Shown one piece after another: positions 53,255 through 61,891 of a stretch of 64,000 nucleotides of DNA. Position numbers and translations under genes: made by a program. Source of the stretch: Spirochaetia bacterium UBA5763 (GTDB taxonomy: Bacteria > Spirochaetota > UBA4802 > UBA5550). How positions within the stretch are numbered: the first letter of the stretch is position 1; each line of letters starts with the position of its first letter. The DNA is taken from contig DIEX01000026.1 in the NCBI GenBank assembly GCA_002418835.1, forward strand, positions 99,039-163,038. Reading direction: 5' to 3'. The notes under the pieces are model-generated. The model was not told the DNA's origin. It saw nothing but the letters and a program-made list of their open reading frames with translations, and did no database searches.

Positions 53255-53907
53255 TCCACGCAGGAATCTTTTACTCCGGAGAGGCAGTTAATTATATCCT
53301 CATCATCTTTGCAGCATTTAAGAGAATCGAGAAGTTCATCGCTGTTCGCAACTTTTTTCAATATCGCTCCACGTTCCGGAGATTCAAGGTCAGAAAAAAT
53401 ATTATCATTTTTCAGAATTTCCCGTGCCCTGCGAAGTTTATCAAGAAGTATATCAATCTCCTCAGGTATCTGCTTTTCAAGCTCACGCCTGATGCGCGCA
53501 GCATACGCTGGGGCAGCACCTGCTGTAGATAAAGCGAAGAGAAAATCACCCTTGCGTGTAAATGACGGAACATAGAAAGAACAGTTCTCCGGATCATCAA
53601 CAGCATTGATAAAAATATTTCGCCCCTCGGCCTCCATAAATACAAGCTCGTTCACAGAACGGTCATTTGTAGCGGAGAATACAAGTGCTGCGCCATCAAG
53701 ATCGCCGTACTCATACTCCCTCTTCACAATTTCAAGTTCATTATCTTTCACAAGTTCAACAATCTCATTATTTATTTCAGGGGAGACTACTTTCACTTTC
53801 GCACCTGATTCCAGGAGGTCAGCCGTCTTCCGCGCCGCAACTCCTCCACCGCCCACAACAACAGCGAGCCTCCCCTCCATGTTCACCATTACAGGGTAGA
53901 GCTTCAT
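53251..53907 (-). CDS. Precorrin-2 dehydrogenase/sirohydrochlorin ferrochelatase (CysG N-half, Met8-like)
   Basis: The 218-residue protein has the NAD-binding VVGGGGVAARKTADLL near residue 16, KVVSPEINNE, LVFSATNDRSVNE and FYVPSFTRKGDFLFALSTAGAAPAYAARIRRELE, as in Met8 and the CysG N-terminal half. It oxidises precorrin-2 and may insert iron to give siroheme. The methyltransferase half of CysG is not attached. It is the last gene of the ahb operon and supplies the pathway with siroheme. Confidence 0.88.
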   Translation of the reverse strand: MKLYPVMVNMEGRLAVVVGGGGVAARKTADLLESGAKVKVVSPEINNEIVELVKDNELEIVKREYEYGDLDGAALVFSATNDRSVNELVFMEAEGRNIFINAVDDPENCSFYVPSFTRKGDFLFALSTAGAAPAYAARIRRELEKQIPEEIDILLDKLRRAREILKNDNIFSDLESPERGAILKKVANSDELLDSLKCCKDDEDIINCLSGVKDSCVD

Positions 53908-55178
53908 CAGCGGGCCAGCTCCGAAGGCACAGGGAACTCCTCCCCGGTCTTTTTCAGGTATTCCTTCTTTTCAGCATCAAGTCCGATCTCAGACTCCGAG
54001 AGATAGCACTGCGGATCAGGGGCCCAGAAATCACCGTACGCCCTGTAACCGCGAACCCTCATGGCACCTGTGCAGAGATCTTTATAATTACAGAGTTTAC
54101 ATTTACCCTTGATAAACTCTGCCTTATGCTTCAGCCCTTTCATCAATGGATCAGATTCATCCATCCATATATCGCCGAAATTTCTTTCGCGCACATTGCC
54201 GAAAGTATAATCCTGCCAGAACTGGTCAGGGTGAACATTACCGTTAAAATCGATATTGCTTATGCCCACACCAGATGAATTAGCAGCTCCGCCGTTCCAT
54301 TTCAGAAGCTTATATACATCCTCAGCACCCTCCATCTTCCTCTCTTTCATCTTGAGGTAGAGATAAACACCGTCAACGTGATTATCAACTGTAAGCACAT
54401 TAATATCGAGCCCGCGCCTGAAGTAATCCTCTGTTCTTTCAAGGATTATATCCATTGCTTTACGCGATTCAGAGTGGGAAAGATCATCCTTATACATAGA
54501 TCCGCCGCGCCCTGAATAAACGAGGTGATAGAAGCAAGCCCTGTTTATCCCCTCTTTTTCGATAAAATCAAATATGCCGTGAAGGTCCTCATAGTTCTTT
54601 CTTGTAAGAGTGAGACGCAGCCCCACCCTCTGGTTCACCTCGCGGCAATTCTCAAAGCCTTTCATTGTGCGCGCGAAGGCACCCTCTACACCACGAAATT
54701 TATCGTTAATATACTCAAGGCCGTCCAGGCTTATACCGACGTAAACAACTCCGGCATCCCTGACCCTCTTTGCAGCGTCCTTATCAATAAGCGTGCCGTT
54801 AGTTGATATAACAGGCCTGACGTTCTTCTTAGCCGCATACTCAAGGAGCTGGAAGAAATCTTTCTTCATGAAAGGCTCTCCGCCGGAAAAAAGAAGTGAA
54901 GGAATTCCGAAATCAGAGAGCTCGTCAATAAGTCTCAACCCCTCCTTAGTATCCAGCTCGTTATCATATTTTTTATTGTCCGAATCTGTATAGCAGTGAA
55001 CGCATCGGAGATTGCATGTGCGTGTTGTATTCCATACCACAATTGGCCTGCGGAGTGACGCGTCTTTCTCCACCCTGTGTGCAGTATTGCCGTGGCAGTC
55101 CGCTTTCGCCTCTGTGCCGTATCTCAGACCGTCACCTGTGGATGTTCCGCCGCAGTAAAGTTTCCCTATATCAATCAT
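53907..55178 (-). CDS. ahbC: AhbC, radical-SAM 12,18-didecarboxysiroheme deacetylase
   Basis: The 423-residue radical-SAM protein starts MIDIGKLYCGG, then has the cluster CNLRCVHC (CX3CX2C) at about residues 56-63. FSGGEPFMKKDFF, VISTNGTL and a C-terminal SPASM-like region (CKLCNYKDLC, AMRVRGY, FWAPDPQCYLSESEIG) follow. FYHLVYSGRGG and LTVDNHVDG are typical AhbC wording. AhbC removes two acetate side chains from didecarboxysiroheme to give iron-coproporphyrin III. The gene overlaps the ahbAB fusion by eight bases and the next gene by one. Confidence 0.85.
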   Translation of the reverse strand: MIDIGKLYCGGTSTGDGLRYGTEAKADCHGNTAHRVEKDASLRRPIVVWNTTRTCNLRCVHCYTDSDNKKYDNELDTKEGLRLIDELSDFGIPSLLFSGGEPFMKKDFFQLLEYAAKKNVRPVISTNGTLIDKDAAKRVRDAGVVYVGISLDGLEYINDKFRGVEGAFARTMKGFENCREVNQRVGLRLTLTRKNYEDLHGIFDFIEKEGINRACFYHLVYSGRGGSMYKDDLSHSESRKAMDIILERTEDYFRRGLDINVLTVDNHVDGVYLYLKMKERKMEGAEDVYKLLKWNGGAANSSGVGISNIDFNGNVHPDQFWQDYTFGNVRERNFGDIWMDESDPLMKGLKHKAEFIKGKCKLCNYKDLCTGAMRVRGYRAYGDFWAPDPQCYLSESEIGLDAEKKEYLKKTGEEFPVPSELAR

Positions 55179-56187
55179 AATTCAGCCTTTTCCATTCTTT
55201 AAATTCTTCAGAAAAATATGTTACTCTCTTCTTTTTGAACTCCTTCAGAGATTCAAGAACAAGATAGTCAGTAATGCCGCTTGTGTGAGAAAGACTCTTT
55301 ATAATACCGTTAAGTTCTGTTTGAGATTTCGCATGTATCATCGCGAAGAGCGGATGCTCCCATCTTCCGGGATATACAGTTCTCATATAGAGATGCGAAA
55401 TTGATTTTTCATTCACAAAAAAATCGAGATCAGTCAATTCATCAGTTTTCCAAGCAGTCATGGCATTTGCAGTATACCCGGCACTGCGGTGTTTAAGAAC
55501 TGCTGCATATCTTCTCATTATACCCGATTCAATAAAAGCCAGGTAGTAGGAAAGCACCTGATCTTCACTATTTATAAATTTACCCCTTGCCGCAATTTTT
55601 TTAAACGGGCTCCTCTCAACCGGAAGATCCTGCTGAAGAAGAATAACCGCGTCTTTTGCTGTTGCATCAAGCTCAAGGTACGAGGTATATTCCGGGCTCA
55701 ATGGTGCTGTAAGATCATTGGTATCTTCATTCTCCCCCACATTAAGAAAAACCCCGATTTTGAGGAGCTGCTCATTTTTTAAAACAAGTGAATCCGATGC
55801 CTCAGCTTTCACTGCAAGGACCGATACTGTCTTTTCAAAATCCTCTTCACTCTCTTCAGCAAGAGTAAACCATATATTGTAACGATGATTTCTCAGGTAA
55901 TTATGGCTCACACCGGGATGAGAGCTTATAATCTCCGCTGCGCCATCCACCTTCTCAACCGGAACTTCAAATGCCACAAGGCTCAGATAATATCCGAGTT
56001 TTTTTCCATTGAAAATCCCGGAGATATTCCGTATTATATTATTTTTTTTTAATCGTATAATTATTTCAAGAACCTCATCCTCGGTAAGACCGATCTCATC
56101 AGCAATTACTCTGAAGGGTTCACTGGCACATGGAATTCCAATCTGCACCCTGTTAAGAACAAGGGTTTCTCCGCGGCTGAAATCCAT
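55171..56187 (-). CDS. Fused siroheme decarboxylase AhbA-AhbB
   Basis: The chosen ATG at 56187 follows GGAAGTAAC and lies one base past the ahbD stop; the frame is open 16 codons further up. The 338-residue protein is two Lrp/AsnC-like units in one chain. The first, about residues 10-160, has an HTH-like start (GIPCASEPFRVIADEIGLTEDEVL in part) and HNYLRNHRYNIWFTL. The second, about 175-335, has ESGIMRRYAAVLKHRSAGYTANAMTAW. In AhbA/AhbB and NirDLGH, these His/Arg-rich stretches bind and decarboxylate siroheme at C12 and C18. Most organisms encode two proteins; here they are joined. Confidence 0.85.
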   Translation of the reverse strand: MDFSRGETLVLNRVQIGIPCASEPFRVIADEIGLTEDEVLEIIIRLKKNNIIRNISGIFNGKKLGYYLSLVAFEVPVEKVDGAAEIISSHPGVSHNYLRNHRYNIWFTLAEESEEDFEKTVSVLAVKAEASDSLVLKNEQLLKIGVFLNVGENEDTNDLTAPLSPEYTSYLELDATAKDAVILLQQDLPVERSPFKKIAARGKFINSEDQVLSYYLAFIESGIMRRYAAVLKHRSAGYTANAMTAWKTDELTDLDFFVNEKSISHLYMRTVYPGRWEHPLFAMIHAKSQTELNGIIKSLSHTSGITDYLVLESLKEFKKKRVTYFSEEFKEWKRLNYD

Positions 56188-56188
56188 G

Positions 56189-57250
56189 TTACTTCCGTCC
56201 TTTCTGCGGCTCATAAAGACAGTAAGGTTCTTCACCTAACATATCGGCCTCAGCGTAAAACGCACGGGCCCTGCATCCCCCGCATACACTCTTATATTCA
56301 CATGCGCCGCATTTTCCTTTAAGAGCGTTAAAGTCACGGAGCGTAGCAAAGAGTTCAGAATTCTCCCACACTTCGGGGAAAGGCGTCTTAACAACATTTC
56401 CCGCAGAAAGCGGAAGATACCCGCATGGCTGCACTTCACCCCTGTGTGAAATAAAGCATACACCGGTACCAGCCAAGCATCCCCGTGTCATTGCAGCCAT
56501 TCCGTCTGTTTCAAAAGAGAGTGTACGCCCCTCGGCCTTTGCCCTCTGCCTGATTATCCTGTAATAATGCGGAGCACATGTTGCCTTGAATTCAATACTT
56601 ACTTCACGGGACCTGTCATAAAACCAGTTTAAAACTTCCTCGTATTTCTCAGCAGAGATCATATCTGTTTCAGCAATCTCAACACCGCATCCCACAGGAA
56701 CAAGCATGAAGAGATGAAGAGCGGCAGCCCCCTCACTTATCGCAAGAGAGAGGATATCATCAATCTCAGCGACATTTCTTTTAGTCACAGTCATGTTAAA
56801 CTGGAATTCAACGCCATTCTTTTTCAGGAGCCTGGCGCCGTTAAGGGCTTTATCAAATGCCCCTGGAATTCCGCGAAACCCGTCATGCGAAGCAGCATTT
56901 TTACCGTCAATGGAGATACTTGCCCTAGCAATTCCCGCATCTTTTATTTTTCTCGCGCTCTCCTCTGTTATAAGAGTACCATTTGTTGCAAGAGCAACCC
57001 GGAGTTTTTTTGATACCGCATAAGAAGCAATATCATAAATATCATTTCTAAAAAGAGGCTCCCCCCCTGTAAGAATAAGTATAGGTGAATACTTCGATGT
57101 GATATCATCTATGATCTTTTTAATACCATCTGTTTCAAGTTCACCGGAATAATCTATATCCTCTGCTTCAGCGCGGCAGTGAGCGCAATTAAGGTTACAT
57201 CTCTTAGTAAGCTCCCAGAATATAAGTCTGGGGGTATTTTTATTCATCAT
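56189..57250 (-). CDS. ahbD: AhbD, radical-SAM haem b synthase
   Basis: The 353-residue radical-SAM/SPASM protein has CNLNCAHCRAE near residue 18, LTGGEPLFRNDIYD and VALATNGTLITEE, then GCGVEIAETD, KATCAPHYYRI, RGCLAGTGVCFISHRGEVQPCGYLP and CGACEYKSVCGGCRARAF (each partly cited). These match AhbD, which decarboxylates iron-coproporphyrin III to haem b. NirJ of haem d1 synthesis is related, but no nirS, nirF or other d1 genes are present. The start overlaps the hemA stop by four bases. Confidence 0.85.
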   Translation of the reverse strand: MMNKNTPRLIFWELTKRCNLNCAHCRAEAEDIDYSGELETDGIKKIIDDITSKYSPILILTGGEPLFRNDIYDIASYAVSKKLRVALATNGTLITEESARKIKDAGIARASISIDGKNAASHDGFRGIPGAFDKALNGARLLKKNGVEFQFNMTVTKRNVAEIDDILSLAISEGAAALHLFMLVPVGCGVEIAETDMISAEKYEEVLNWFYDRSREVSIEFKATCAPHYYRIIRQRAKAEGRTLSFETDGMAAMTRGCLAGTGVCFISHRGEVQPCGYLPLSAGNVVKTPFPEVWENSELFATLRDFNALKGKCGACEYKSVCGGCRARAFYAEADMLGEEPYCLYEPQKGRK

Positions 57251-58563
57251 TTAGTAAACAGGTCCTCTACAAATTTCGCGTTTTTAAAAATATTTTCAAA
57301 GCCGGAGTCATGGCATGCAACAGTACTTTTTTTCAGATTCATAATCGGATTATGAAGTGTTTTGTTCATGATTGACATTGTAAGCTCTTCAACAAGTTTG
57401 AAATCCTCTTCAGAAAAATGTTTCATCTTTCTGTTCCGGAATTTTTCAACTTCTCCGGAACGGATTTCATCAAACTTGTTTTTAATCGCAGTTATCATAG
57501 GGGCAAGGGAACTCTCCTCACACCATGACACAAAATCATCAACATCATCTTCCACAATCTTTTCAGCTTTTTCCATCTCAATTTCCCTGCACCGTTTATT
57601 CTCTTCCGCAATCTTTTTCAGCGAATCCACGTTATATAAAAAAACATCTTTAATATCAGCAACTGAAGGTTCAATATTACGCGGAACAGCAATATCAATG
57701 AAAAAAAGCGGACGTCCTCCACGTTCAAGCATTAACTCCTGTGTATCGTCAGCAGTAATTACATGGTGAGGCGCAGTTACTGAAGATATCACTATATCAG
57801 CCTGCAGAACCGCACGATCAACTTTTACAAGAGGGATAATCTCAGCTTCAAAACCTATCTCAGCACATATATTTTCAGCTTTTTCCACAGTTCTGTTTGC
57901 TATAATAATCTTTTTAAGATTCTCTTTAACCAGGTACTTCAGGATAAGTTCACCCATTTCACCTGCGCCGATAAGAAGCGCCCTTCTTTCACTCATATCA
58001 GGGAAGATCTTCCTTGCCTGTTCAACGGCAATTGATGCAACTGACAGAGGATTTTTAGAAATCCCTGTTTCTGTCCTCACACGCTTCGCAGTTGCGAAGG
58101 CTTTATGGAAAAGCTTATTCAGCATAGTTCCTGTTGCACCGCACTCCACGGCCTTTTTGTATGATTCCTTCACCTGTCCTGTAATTTCATTCTCGCCGAC
58201 AACCATTGAATCAAGGGATGATGTCACATTGAGTAGATGACGCACTGCATCAAGTCCGTAGCATGCATATACCGAAGTTTTAAAAACCTCATGCGGCAGT
58301 TTGGTGTGGAACTCCATAAGCTTCTTGATTGTTTCAACTGCTGATTCTTTATCCTCGGCTGTCATATAGACTTCAACCCTGTTGCAGGTTGATACATAAA
58401 CCGATTCATCAATACCCGTTTCAACAAGGCGCTCATAGAAAGCAGGAAGCTGAGCAGCAGGAAGAGAGAGAAGTTCCCTTGTCTCCACAGGGGCTGTCTT
58501 ATGGCTCAGCCCGATGAGAATAAGATTTCCGAAATTCATATTTGAATCACTTTTATTGTTCAT
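57247..58563 (-). CDS. hemA: Glutamyl-tRNA reductase
   Basis: HemA reduces glutamyl-tRNA to glutamate-1-semialdehyde, the first step of tetrapyrrole synthesis. The 438-residue protein has LIGLSHKTAPVETRE, the catalytic Cys60 in VSTCNRVE, VVGENEITGQVK, the NADPH domain ALLIGAGEMGELILKYL and the C-terminal dimerisation helix. An internal ATG at 58539 is an alternative start. It lies four bases after the feoB stop and overlaps ahbD by four bases, so iron uptake and haem synthesis are one transcription unit or closely coupled. Confidence 0.93.
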   Translation of the reverse strand: MNNKSDSNMNFGNLILIGLSHKTAPVETRELLSLPAAQLPAFYERLVETGIDESVYVSTCNRVEVYMTAEDKESAVETIKKLMEFHTKLPHEVFKTSVYACYGLDAVRHLLNVTSSLDSMVVGENEITGQVKESYKKAVECGATGTMLNKLFHKAFATAKRVRTETGISKNPLSVASIAVEQARKIFPDMSERRALLIGAGEMGELILKYLVKENLKKIIIANRTVEKAENICAEIGFEAEIIPLVKVDRAVLQADIVISSVTAPHHVITADDTQELMLERGGRPLFFIDIAVPRNIEPSVADIKDVFLYNVDSLKKIAEENKRCREIEMEKAEKIVEDDVDDFVSWCEESSLAPMITAIKNKFDEIRSGEVEKFRNRKMKHFSEEDFKLVEELTMSIMNKTLHNPIMNLKKSTVACHDSGFENIFKNAKFVEDLFTK

Positions 58564-58567
58564 AATA

Positions 58568-60835
58568 TTACCGGGCGGAAGAATTGTTGAGACCTGTATT
58601 TTTTCTGATTATTTTACCTGCAATAAAAAAAACAAGCACAATTAATATAAGAATAAAAATTGAAACCCATATCCAGAAAAGATCATGACCTGCGGCAACC
58701 TGATAAAAGAGCACAGAAACACACCAGGCCAGCAGAGTCATATACACTGCCTGGGTAACGGCAATAAAACCGCCCGCCTCCCTGTACACAGCTCCCACTG
58801 TAGCTATACACGGAAAATAAAGAAGTATAAATAGAAGATAGGCGTAAGCGCTTGCTCCCCCTCCGAAATACTTCTTCATCATTTCAAGCATAGTGCCTGT
58901 TGTTTCATCTTCCGGCTCTGCCGGAGCGTTACCGGGTATTGATTCAGCAAGATTAGCCGGTATAGACCTTAACCCATTAATAATTTTATCCGGGATCGAA
59001 ATCTTCTCCTCTCCGGGGACAGCATCTGCCTGCTCCATCTGGCTGTAAAGGGTATTCAGGGTACCTACAATGGCCTCCTTTGCGAAGGGGCCGGAGAAGA
59101 GTGCAACAGCAGCAGGCCAGTTCTCCTCATGAACACCGAAAGGTGTGAAGATAGGCTGGATATTCCTGCCTATCTTTGTCAGCACAGATTTCTCTGTATT
59201 TTCATTACCGAATGTTCCGTCAGTACCAAGAGAATTCATGAATGAAAGAATCATAACTGCTGCAACAATAATCTTTCCGGCGCTGAACAGAAAAAGTTTC
59301 AGCCGGATCCATGTATGCAGCATTATATGTCTCAGCCTCGGAAGATTGTATGTTGGGAGTTCCATTACAAAATATGATGGCTCACCAAGATAAATTGTCT
59401 TTTTAATCAAAAGCCCGGTGATTACCGCAAGTATAACTCCCGCAGCATAAAGGGAGAGAACAACAAGCCCCGCGCTCCTATGAAAAAAAGCAGCTGTAAA
59501 AAGTGCGTACACTGAGAGCCTTGCACCGCATGACATAAATGGAGTCATGAAAACAGTGATTATCCTGTCCCTCTTTTTTTCAAGGGTCCGTGCAGCCATA
59601 ACAGCAGGGACCGAACATCCGAAGCCTATCATAAGAGGGAGAAAAGCTTTACCAGGCAATCCGATGAACCTCATAAACCTGTCCATAATAAAGGCAGCAC
59701 GGGCCATATATCCGGAATCCTCCAGCAGGGCAAGCATAAAGAACATTGCAAAAACAACAGGAATGAATGACGAAACTGCCTGTATACCGCCACCCGCACC
59801 GTCAGCAAGCACAGTGACAATCCACTCCGGAGAGTTTACCGATTCAAGAACAAGTCTTGTTCCATCCATAAAAATCGCGCCTGTAACAGCAGAGAAGAAA
59901 TCGATTAATGCTCCCCCGGCAAAAAGTGTAACCCAGAACACAGCATACATAGCCAGAGCGAAAAGCGGAAGCGCCAGAAACCTGTTAAGCAGAATATTAT
60001 CAAGGAAATCTGTAATCTCCTTTCTATCGCTTTTTTTATAAACACACTTCCGGGTAATACCCTGAATAAAACCATACCTGTAATCAGCTATAATTATATC
60101 CGAGGACTCATGCAGAAGTTTCTCAATACAGGAAATTTCAGTTTCTATCTCTTCAGCAGAAAGGAGTTTATGCGAAACAGTAATATCGGTTATCCACTTA
60201 TCCCGCTCAAGAATTTTTATCGCGGCCCATGCAGGGTCAGGAGCGTTGATGGTGCTGAGATTTTTCAGAGGCTCAGACCATTTTCTGATAATCTCTTCTA
60301 TTTCATTCGGAAATTCAATTCTCCGCGGCGAAGGGGGTACTGAACCGATAAAAGGTATTACCCTTTCCTTTATTCTTTCTATGTCATCTTTTTTTGTTGC
60401 GACAGCCTCAATAACAGGGCACCCGAGCTGAGCAGAGAGGATAGCGCTGTCAATAACCTTGTTCTGCTTTTCGGCCATATCTATACGGTTAAGAATCACA
60501 ATCATAGGGACTTTCAGTTCCATGATCTGCGTGGTAAGATAAAGATTCCTTTCAAGATTTGAGGCATCAACAATATTCACAACGAGATCAGCATTACGGC
60601 TCATAAGATATTCAAGGGTAACCCTTTCATCCTCGGAAAAAGCTGAAAGGGAATAAATTCCGGGGAGGTCAATGACCCTTATATCGCCGGTTTCATGTTT
60701 CATTATCCCTTCAAGTTTTTCAACTGTTACACCGGGCCAGTTTCCAATTCTCTGGCTGCTGCCGGTAAGGCCGTTAAACAGCGTGGTTTTCCCGCAGTTA
60801 GGGTTTCCTGTTATTGCAATTGTTCTGATTGTCAT
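58568..60835 (-). CDS. feoB: Ferrous iron transporter FeoB
   Basis: A 755-residue FeoB. The N-terminal G domain has GNPNCGKTTLFNGLTG (G1), DLPGIYSL (G3) and LNRID (G4), followed by the helical GDI-like region to about residue 270. The membrane part has two Gate motifs, including FGCSVPAVMAARTLEKKRDR and FAKEAIVGTLNTLY. FeoB moves Fe2+ across the inner membrane under anoxic conditions. feoA precedes it on the same strand, 118 bases away, and hemA follows at once. Confidence 0.95.
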   Translation of the reverse strand: MTIRTIAITGNPNCGKTTLFNGLTGSSQRIGNWPGVTVEKLEGIMKHETGDIRVIDLPGIYSLSAFSEDERVTLEYLMSRNADLVVNIVDASNLERNLYLTTQIMELKVPMIVILNRIDMAEKQNKVIDSAILSAQLGCPVIEAVATKKDDIERIKERVIPFIGSVPPSPRRIEFPNEIEEIIRKWSEPLKNLSTINAPDPAWAAIKILERDKWITDITVSHKLLSAEEIETEISCIEKLLHESSDIIIADYRYGFIQGITRKCVYKKSDRKEITDFLDNILLNRFLALPLFALAMYAVFWVTLFAGGALIDFFSAVTGAIFMDGTRLVLESVNSPEWIVTVLADGAGGGIQAVSSFIPVVFAMFFMLALLEDSGYMARAAFIMDRFMRFIGLPGKAFLPLMIGFGCSVPAVMAARTLEKKRDRIITVFMTPFMSCGARLSVYALFTAAFFHRSAGLVVLSLYAAGVILAVITGLLIKKTIYLGEPSYFVMELPTYNLPRLRHIMLHTWIRLKLFLFSAGKIIVAAVMILSFMNSLGTDGTFGNENTEKSVLTKIGRNIQPIFTPFGVHEENWPAAVALFSGPFAKEAIVGTLNTLYSQMEQADAVPGEEKISIPDKIINGLRSIPANLAESIPGNAPAEPEDETTGTMLEMMKKYFGGGASAYAYLLFILLYFPCIATVGAVYREAGGFIAVTQAVYMTLLAWCVSVLFYQVAAGHDLFWIWVSIFILILIVLVFFIAGKIIRKNTGLNNSSAR

Positions 60836-60953
60836 AGTTAAAATTACTCCGGAAAGTAATTACTATATGAGAAGATTATTTGATAAACTACTTTTTTTTA
60901 AAAGAGGGCAAAGTGAGCAAAAAGAGAGAGGGTTGAGCATTAACAAATCATGT

Positions 60954-61196
60954 CTATTTTACATAAATTTTATAAGCCATTCCATGGCCCAGGGCAAGTC
61001 TTGTGTCATTAACCCTGATTACTACAGGCCCGTTTTTTCTTGATGAGATAATTTCAATCTCTTTCCCCGGGAGAATACCCATGCTTATCAGTTTTTCCTT
61101 AAAAGCTCCCCCGCCTTCAAACCTGTCTACTATCGCAAGAGAACCTGTTCCCATATCTGTCAGTCTTCTGCATTCTATTTTATTCATGTGATTCAT
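60954..61196 (-). CDS. feoA: Ferrous iron transport protein A
   Basis: The ATG at 61196 has GAAGG as ribosome-binding site, giving 80 residues. The SH3-like FeoA fold shows in CRRLTDMGTGSLAIVDRFEGGGAFKEKLISMGILPG and ALGHGMAYKIYV (parts). FeoA is a cytosolic partner needed for FeoB activity. It is the first gene of the iron/haem block, with a dyad just upstream. Confidence 0.92.
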   Translation of the reverse strand: MNHMNKIECRRLTDMGTGSLAIVDRFEGGGAFKEKLISMGILPGKEIEIISSRKNGPVVIRVNDTRLALGHGMAYKIYVK

Positions 61197-61208
61197 TTTA
61201 ACCTTCAC

Positions 61209-61237
61209 AATAGCTACAGTTAATATTATTAGCTATT
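61209..61237 (-). promoter_or_regulatory. Candidate operator of the feo-haem block
   Basis: aatagcta (61209-61216) and tagctatt (61230-61237) are perfect 8-bp inverted arms around a 13-base AT spacer, 13 bases before the feoA start. It does not match the classical Fur box well, so a DtxR-type or another regulator is as likely. Confidence 0.4.
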
Positions 61238-61527
61238 ACTAACTTAATTCTGTTACTCATATATGTCAAGATTAATTGAAATTAATTCATTTTTTTAAAA
61301 AACCGCTGAATTTTTTTATTACTCATTCTCTATTAATCTCTTTTTCAACTCCCTTTTTCTTTTACGATAATACTGATTTTAATATTTTCTGCCTCTTTAT
61401 TTCTTCAGTTTTTTTTAGAAACATCTTTTTAATGCTTTATTTTATACTTGAACATTTTTATTATATTATTGAATATAAATAACAGTAATAATTATTGGAA
61501 AAAGATACATTTTACAGGGGATAATTG
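61238..61527. other. AT-rich divergent intergenic region without genes
   Basis: Between the feoA operator and cheY the sequence is T-rich on the plus strand. An open frame at 61276-61482 is almost all Phe/Ile/Leu without a ribosome-binding site and is not credible. Promoters for both directions must lie here, but I see no boxes of high quality. Confidence 0.4.
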
Positions 61528-61887
61528 ATGGCCAGGGCATTAATAGTTGATGACTCAAAATTTATGAGAAAAATAATAGCTGATATTCTGACATCAGGCG
61601 GTCACACTATTGAAGGTGAAGCTGATAACGGACAGGACGGCATCCAGCTTTATGATAAAATTAAACCCGATTTTCTGACCATGGACATAACCATGGGCGG
61701 CAAAGATGGAATAAATGCCATAAGAGAGATTAAGGCCAGAGACCCCAAATCCAGAATAATTGTTGTTTCAGCCCTCAATCAGAATACAATAAAAATGAAT
61801 GATGAGATGATTAATGCAGATGCATTTGTGACAAAACCTTTTACAAAAGAAGAACTCCTTTCTATCGTAGACAAGATACTCCAGTAG
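61528..61887 (+). CDS. cheY: CheY-like single-domain response regulator
   Basis: The ATG at 61528 follows GGGGATAATTG. The 119-residue receiver has the acidic pair Asp8/Asp9 (IVDDSKFMR), phosphoacceptor Asp53 (LTMDITM), Ser81 (VVSALNQ) and Lys103 (VTKPFT). MDITMGGKDGI and FMRKII are typical of chemotaxis-type CheY that binds FliM. No kinase gene is near. The cNMP-binding gene starts four bases after the stop, so the two are co-expressed. Confidence 0.88.
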   Translation: MARALIVDDSKFMRKIIADILTSGGHTIEGEADNGQDGIQLYDKIKPDFLTMDITMGGKDGINAIREIKARDPKSRIIVVSALNQNTIKMNDEMINADAFVTKPFTKEELLSIVDKILQ

Positions 61888-61891
61888 TTAT

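Noticed and set aside
53907..57250. Haem d1 (nir) cluster
   Set aside because: The radical-SAM and decarboxylase wording fits AhbC/AhbD/AhbAB, and nirS, nirF and nirN-type genes are absent.
61276..61482. 68-residue open frame between feoA and cheY
   Set aside because: Low-complexity Phe/Ile/Leu product from T-rich DNA, with no ribosome-binding site.
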